A stretch of 10,245 bases of DNA from Bacteroidales bacterium UBA5072 (GTDB lineage: Bacteria; Bacteroidota; Bacteroidia; Bacteroidales; UBA10428). The notes beneath the pieces were generated by a model. That model worked only from the letters and a program-made list of their open reading frames with translations, searched no databases and was not told the origin of the DNA. Below, piece by piece: positions 6,150 through 10,245 of the stretch (positions are counted from its first letter, which is position 1; every line of letters begins with the position of its first letter). A program made the translations under genes and the position numbers. Location of the stretch: positions 126,273 through 136,517 of the forward strand of contig DIAS01000056.1 in the NCBI GenBank assembly GCA_002415855.1. The letters are read 5' to 3'.

Positions 6150-6551
6150 ATGATCGAAAAACTGAATAAAATCTGTCAGGGTACTTTCATCAGCTTTCTT
6201 GGCATTAAATTCCTGGATTGTGGCGAGGATTTCATAGAGGCTACCATGCCCGTCGATAACAAGCTTCAGCCCATGGGCCTGCTGCACGGCGGAGCATCCC
6301 TGGCGCTGGCTGAAACTATTGCCAGCGGTGGATCATATTTGCTCGTGAACCCCGAAAAGTATGATGTTCTGGGACTTCAGGTTTCGGGAAATCATATTTC
6401 CAGTGTAAGCGATGGCGTATTGCATGCCAGGGCCGATATTGTGCACCGCGGGAAAAAGACCCATGTGTGGGATGTGAAGATCAAAAGCGGGAATGGTAAA
6501 CTAATTTCCGTCACAAGGGTTACTATCATGATCGTGAAAAAGAAATTATGA
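6150..6551 (+). CDS. menI: 1,4-Dihydroxy-2-naphthoyl-CoA thioesterase (hotdog fold)
   Basis: The 133-residue hotdog-fold protein is of the PaaI/YdiI type. It probably hydrolyses 1,4-dihydroxy-2-naphthoyl-CoA to free 1,4-dihydroxy-2-naphthoate before prenylation. The active-site stretch QPMGLLHGGASLALAETIAS (40-59) carries Gln40, His46 and catalytic Glu55 with the same spacing (6 and 9 residues) as Gln48, His54 and Glu63 of E. coli MenI/YdiI. The length also matches. The context is decisive, since it lies between menG and menF and only 9 bases separate its stop from the menF start. A general acyl-CoA thioesterase of the same fold is the alternative, but position and motif favour MenI. No Shine-Dalgarno precedes the ATG; a TATCTTTG box four bases upstream suggests a leaderless transcript. 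Confidence 0.87.
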   Translation: MIEKLNKICQGTFISFLGIKFLDCGEDFIEATMPVDNKLQPMGLLHGGASLALAETIASGGSYLLVNPEKYDVLGLQVSGNHISSVSDGVLHARADIVHRGKKTHVWDVKIKSGNGKLISVTRVTIMIVKKKL

Positions 6552-6560
6552 GATTCCCGG

Positions 6561-7685
6561 ATGCAGGAATTTTTAAAACATAAGGAAACCCTCACCAAAG
6601 CTGCCAGGATCTGCCTGGCGAAGAAATTGCATTTTGCCGCCTACAGGCTTCCCGGCAAAACCGGCATTGATGTCATTGTTCAAAAGGATGCCGAATTGCT
6701 TGCCCTGGATGATCTGACTGTGAAGCTGCCCCAACGGGGTTTCCTGGTTGCACCATTTTCCAGGAAGGACAATAATACCTACCTGATAAAGCCGGATTTC
6801 ATTATGCGCGGATTTGCCTCACACCAACAGCTTGAAGAGCTGGAGGCTTTGCCGGCAAACCCGTTCCCAAACATTAACCAGTTCTGTCCCGATGACACCA
6901 GGAAAGACGATTACATAGCGCTGATCCGCGATACCATCGGCAGGATTAATTCCGGGGAATTTGAAAAGGTGGTGTTGTCCAGGGTCAAGACCGTAAATGG
7001 AAATCCCGGAAAGCTGCCTGAGATCTTCAATGCCCTCTGTGATTCCTACCCCAATGCCTTTGTATACCTCCTTTGCGTAAACGGTCATTGCTGGACAGGT
7101 GCCTCCCCTGAGCCTTTTATATGTTCAACGGGAAAAGAGCTGGTCACAGTTTCTCTTGCAGGAACCCGGCCTTATTCGCCTGAAAACCTGGAAATCGGGA
7201 ACTGGAATAACAAGGAACTCGAAGAACAGGATTATGTGACCCTTCATATTGAGAGAGTACTCAGCAATTATGCCGTATCAGAATATGCCAAAACAGGTCC
7301 TTATGTTGCCAGAGCCGGGAACATCCTGCACCTGCGTACAGATTTTACCTTTACAGCCCGCTCTCTCGGACACCGGTTGCCCTCGCTGATCAATGATCTG
7401 CATCCAACACCGGCTGTTTGCGGCATGTCTACCGGGAAAGCCATGGATTTTATCATGGGGGCCGAAAAACACAACCGGGAGTATTACACCGGATTCCTGG
7501 GCCCAGTAGGCCTCGGCGAACTGATCCAGTTTTATGTGAACCTGCGCTGCCTGAAAGTAGTGGATAACCGCCTGGTATTGTACGTCGGTGGAGGTATCAC
7601 CCATGATTCGGTAGCGGAAGAAGAATGGGAGGAAACCGAGATCAAATCCGATACACTGCTTTCTGTCCTGAGCCAGATCAAGTAA
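6561..7685 (+). CDS. menF: Isochorismate synthase
   Basis: MenF isomerises chorismate to isochorismate with Mg2+, the committed step of menaquinone synthesis. The 374-residue protein carries the chorismate-binding domain of the MenF/EntC/anthranilate synthase group: KVVLSR with Lys136 as the probable general base, ASPEPF (181-186), LAGTRP (199-204), HPTPAVCG (281-288), REYYTGFLGPVG (306-317), YVGGGIT (341-347) and the metal-binding EEEWEETEIK (353-362). It is shorter than E. coli MenF (431), mainly through a reduced N-terminal region. EntC (siderophore pathway) shares these motifs, but menI lies upstream and menD follows directly, so MenF is the natural call. Its TAA stop (7683-7685) touches the menD ATG with no gap. 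Confidence 0.94.
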   Translation: MQEFLKHKETLTKAARICLAKKLHFAAYRLPGKTGIDVIVQKDAELLALDDLTVKLPQRGFLVAPFSRKDNNTYLIKPDFIMRGFASHQQLEELEALPANPFPNINQFCPDDTRKDDYIALIRDTIGRINSGEFEKVVLSRVKTVNGNPGKLPEIFNALCDSYPNAFVYLLCVNGHCWTGASPEPFICSTGKELVTVSLAGTRPYSPENLEIGNWNNKELEEQDYVTLHIERVLSNYAVSEYAKTGPYVARAGNILHLRTDFTFTARSLGHRLPSLINDLHPTPAVCGMSTGKAMDFIMGAEKHNREYYTGFLGPVGLGELIQFYVNLRCLKVVDNRLVLYVGGGITHDSVAEEEWEETEIKSDTLLSVLSQIK

Positions 7686-9353
7686 ATGCCGCATCCAAAG
7701 CAACATATTGTTGATCTTGCCTTGATTTTTCGGGAGAAAGGGATTCAACAGATAATAATTTCTCCCGGATCACGCAGCGCACCTTTGATTAGATCATTTA
7801 TCGGATGTTTTGGTGAATCGTGCATCAGCATTGTTGATGAAAGATCAGCCGGTTACTTCGCCCTCGGGATCGCCCAGTATACGCAAAAACCAGTTGCCCT
7901 TGTCTGCACATCAGGAACAGCAGTACTAAATTATGCTCCCGCCCTGGCCGAAGCCTATTATCAACAGGTACCCCTGATTGCTGTAACAGCGGACCGTCCG
8001 CGTGAATGGATCGACCAGCAGGATAATCAAACACTCCGGCAATCAGGGATTTACAGCAGTTATATAAAAGGAAGCTACGATCTGCCGCAGGTCATTTCGT
8101 CCGAGGATGACCTGTGGTTCGCCCACCGAATCATCAATGAGGCAATTGATTTATCCGCTTCACCGGCCAAAGGACCTGTGCATATCAATGTTCCGCTTAC
8201 CGAACCCTTGTATGAAGAGCTTCCCGTTCCCTCTGAAAACATCAGGATAATCCGCCGGGCAGAACCGGGAATCTCGCTTGAATTACCGGATGAGCTGATC
8301 CATGAATGGGAAAATGCGGAAAGGATCATGATCGTCCATGGACAGGACTTCCCGGGCTCAGAAGCGGCCCTGCTGTTGCCCTCTCTTTTAAATGACGGAA
8401 GAATTGTGATCCTGGCCGAGAACATTGCCAACATACCGGGAAAAAGTATTATTTCCAACTCAAACCTCATTTTATCACGCAGCCGCGGTAACAGCCCGGC
8501 TAACCCCGATCTTGTCGTTCACAGCGGTGGACAGGTAGTTTCAAAAGCCCTGACAGGTTACCTGCGAAGGTCTGCCGGAGCCAAATGCTGGCGCATCGGA
8601 ACCGAAAGTGGAATCATTGATACTTTTAAACGGGTTACGCGGCATATCCCCCATTCTGCAGCTGCAGTGTACCGGGCGCTCTCGGGTAAAGGCAACCGGG
8701 ATACAGGCAGTTCTTACCGGACCAGCTGGCAATCAGCTGCCTCCGAGGCAGATTCCAAATCGGGCGAGATGATCCGTAAGGCCTCCTTTTCCGATCTTGT
8801 CATTTTTGGAAGGGTTTCACAGCTTATCCCGCCCGGCTCAATAGTTGCCCTGGGCAACAGCAGCATTATCCGTTACTCACAGTTATTCCCTGCAAATGAA
8901 CAGGTAAGCTACTATTCCAACCGGGGAATCTCCGGTATCGACGGTTGCCTCTCATCCGCTGCCGGTCTTGCCCACATCTCCGGGAAACTAACCCTGGCAT
9001 TGGTTGGTGACCTTGGACTGATTTATGATTCCAATGCGTTGTGGAACAGGGATCTGCCTGCCAATTTGAAGATCCTGGTGGTCAACAACCGTGGGGGCGG
9101 GATATTCCATATCCTGAAAGGACCTTCGGATCATCCCGGATTTAAGAAATTTATTGAAGCCCATCATCCCGTAAATATTCATAACTTAGCGGAAGCATTC
9201 GGACTTGACTATTATTATGCCGGCGATGAGCAGACCCTGGAAAACCAATGGGGTCAGTTTATACAGGAGCGCGGAAGAGCATCTCTTCTCGAAGTAAGAA
9301 CCGACCCAATCGTCAGTGCTGCAGCATTCCGGCAATTGATGAGTATAGCTTAG
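7686..9353 (+). CDS. menD: SEPHCHC synthase (MenD)
   Basis: MenD is a thiamine diphosphate enzyme. It decarboxylates 2-oxoglutarate and adds the resulting unit to isochorismate, giving SEPHCHC (2-succinyl-5-enolpyruvyl-6-hydroxy-3-cyclohexene-1-carboxylate). The 555-residue length is typical. Visible features are SPGSRSAPL (26-34), DERSAGYFALG (51-61) with Glu52 as the probable cofactor-activating glutamate, CTSGTAVLNYAPALAEA (74-90), TADRP (101-105) and QTLRQ (115-119). The C-terminal thiamine diphosphate/Mg2+ motif begins GDLG (441-444) and ends in VVNNRGGGIF (465-474). The gene starts on the base after the menF stop, indicating a tight operon and probable coupling. The middle, substrate-independent domain (about 190-330) is less conserved, as usual. 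Confidence 0.96.
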   Translation: MPHPKQHIVDLALIFREKGIQQIIISPGSRSAPLIRSFIGCFGESCISIVDERSAGYFALGIAQYTQKPVALVCTSGTAVLNYAPALAEAYYQQVPLIAVTADRPREWIDQQDNQTLRQSGIYSSYIKGSYDLPQVISSEDDLWFAHRIINEAIDLSASPAKGPVHINVPLTEPLYEELPVPSENIRIIRRAEPGISLELPDELIHEWENAERIMIVHGQDFPGSEAALLLPSLLNDGRIVILAENIANIPGKSIISNSNLILSRSRGNSPANPDLVVHSGGQVVSKALTGYLRRSAGAKCWRIGTESGIIDTFKRVTRHIPHSAAAVYRALSGKGNRDTGSSYRTSWQSAASEADSKSGEMIRKASFSDLVIFGRVSQLIPPGSIVALGNSSIIRYSQLFPANEQVSYYSNRGISGIDGCLSSAAGLAHISGKLTLALVGDLGLIYDSNALWNRDLPANLKILVVNNRGGGIFHILKGPSDHPGFKKFIEAHHPVNIHNLAEAFGLDYYYAGDEQTLENQWGQFIQERGRASLLEVRTDPIVSAAAFRQLMSIA

Positions 9354-9383
9354 TATTCCTGAACCCGACTGTAGCTTTTTTCT

Positions 9384-10199
9384 ATGAGAAACTGGAAGAC
9401 CATCAAAGAGTACGGTGACATCAAATTTGACTTTTTTGAGGGGATCGCAAAAATTACCATTAACCGACCCCGTTACCGGAATGCTTTTACACCCGATACC
9501 ACCAGGGAGATGTGTGACGCCATGACCCTGTGTCGGGAAAACCCTGATATTTACGTAGTCATTCTTACAGGCGAAGGAGATAAAGCGTTTTGCAGCGGCG
9601 GCGATCAGCATGCTAAAAGTTATGCAGGTTATGTCGGCAAAGATGGTGTACCCCGGTTGAACATCCTTGACCTTCAGAAACAGATACGCTCCATCCCAAA
9701 GCCTGTTATTGCCATGGTCAACGGATATGCAATCGGAGGAGGCCATGTGTTGCATGTAGTCTGTGACCTTTCAATAGCCTCAGAGAACGCCATTTTTGGA
9801 CAGACCGGTCCGAAAGTCGGCAGCTTTGATGCTGGTTTCGGATCTTCTTACCTGGCCAGGGTGGTGGGACAAAAAAAAGCACGGGAGATCTGGTTTCTTT
9901 GCGAGCAATACTCTGCCGGCGAAGCACTGGAAATGGGGCTGGTGAACAAGGTGGTCCCCTTTGCTGACCTGGAGGATGAGACAGTCAGCTGGTGTAAAAA
10001 GATCATGCAGCATAGTCCCGTTGCCCTGCGCATGATCAAGGCCGGTTTGAATGCCGAACTCGATGGACAAGCCGGAATACAGGAACTGGCCGGGAACGCA
10101 ACCATGCTGTACTACATGACCGAAGAGGCACAGGAAGGGAAGAAGGCCTTTCTGGAAAAACGGAAGCCTGATTTTAAAAAATACCCGAGGTTGCCTTAG
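9384..10199 (+). CDS. menB: 1,4-Dihydroxy-2-naphthoyl-CoA synthase (MenB)
   Basis: MenB is a crotonase-family enzyme that cyclises o-succinylbenzoyl-CoA to 1,4-dihydroxy-2-naphthoyl-CoA, the substrate of MenI. The 271-residue protein has NRPRYRNAF (27-35), the oxyanion-hole region FCSGGDQ (69-75), NGYAIGGGH (113-121) and the MenB signature GQTGPKVGSFDAGFG (139-153) with Asp149. QKKAREIWFLC and a KPDFKKYPRLP tail also match MenB. Gly142 in QTG, where type II enzymes have Asp, suggests the bicarbonate-dependent type I enzyme known from E. coli. The gene follows menD after 30 bases. The steps between MenD and MenB (menH, menC, menE) are not in the window and could lie to the right. A run of eight A in the QKK codons is compatible with conserved sequence. 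Confidence 0.96.
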   Translation: MRNWKTIKEYGDIKFDFFEGIAKITINRPRYRNAFTPDTTREMCDAMTLCRENPDIYVVILTGEGDKAFCSGGDQHAKSYAGYVGKDGVPRLNILDLQKQIRSIPKPVIAMVNGYAIGGGHVLHVVCDLSIASENAIFGQTGPKVGSFDAGFGSSYLARVVGQKKAREIWFLCEQYSAGEALEMGLVNKVVPFADLEDETVSWCKKIMQHSPVALRMIKAGLNAELDGQAGIQELAGNATMLYYMTEEAQEGKKAFLEKRKPDFKKYPRLP

Positions 10200-10222
10200 C
10201 ATTGAACACCCTGCGCCACAAT

Positions 10223-10245
10223 CCTGTCATGCTGAGCGGAGTCGA
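10223..10245 (+). repeat. Truncated copy of a dispersed GTCATGCTGAGCGGAGTCGA-type repeat
   Basis: After the menB stop the window ends in GTCATGCTGAGCGGAGTCGA. I recognise this wording from short dispersed repeats found in intergenic regions of many environmental bacterial genomes, where it usually continues into GAAGCATC and often pairs with an inverted copy. Only the left part is visible and no second copy was noticed in this window, so the call rests on recall. Confidence 0.5.

Noticed and set aside
9186..9755. 189-codon open frame on the minus strand across the menD-menB junction
   Set aside because: It is antisense to two well-supported genes, and its translation has no motif or signal.
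9869..9880. Run of eight A in menB as a programmed frameshift site
   Set aside because: The run encodes the conserved Gln-Lys-Lys of the MenB motif, the zero frame continues to a full-length protein, and no stimulatory hairpin is evident.

Overview
The window looks like a chromosomal piece of an anaerobic or facultative member of the Bacteroidota. The evidence is indirect but consistent. Several intergenic regions carry TAnnTTTG-type -7 boxes of the Bacteroidota promoter, most starts lack a Shine-Dalgarno sequence, the glutamyl-tRNA synthetase has an insertion I associate with this phylum, and the organism makes menaquinone. Base composition looks mid-range (near 50% GC by eye). I see no phage, plasmid, transposase, CRISPR, tRNA or rRNA signal. 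No gap between genes exceeds about 215 bases.

Layout. Bases 8-2762 (minus strand) hold a two-gene citrate lyase operon. A fused CitD-CitE protein (acyl carrier domain plus citryl-ACP lyase domain) comes first and overlaps by 8 bp the following citF (acetyl-ACP:citrate ACP-transferase). Transcription runs off the left edge, so the maturation genes (citC, citX, citG) may lie there. A 132-bp divergent spacer follows, with a 14-base dyad and an isolated perfect Shine-Dalgarno. Bases 2895-3668 (plus) encode an exported metallo-beta-lactamase-fold hydrolase of the UlaG-like type. It converges with, and overlaps by 23 bp, gltX (3646-5175, minus). The gltX/menG divergent spacer (5176-5388) carries promoter-like boxes and a 27-bp minisatellite built from TTTTCATT words.

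Bases 5389-10199 (plus) form a menaquinone gene cluster in the order menG, menI, menF, menD, menB. MenF makes isochorismate from chorismate, MenD makes SEPHCHC, MenB closes the naphthoquinone ring to give DHNA-CoA, MenI releases 1,4-dihydroxy-2-naphthoate, and MenG performs the last C-methylation. menH, menC, menE and menA are not in the window. The right edge ends inside a short sequence that I recognise as a dispersed repeat of environmental bacterial genomes.

Novelty. The window is mainly central and quinone metabolism, and I do not see an undescribed defence or mobile system. The points most worth checking are the CitD-CitE fusion with a displaced candidate attachment serine, an altered glycine-rich motif in CitF, the frame-preserving repeat in the menG leader, and a possible leaderless start for menI.
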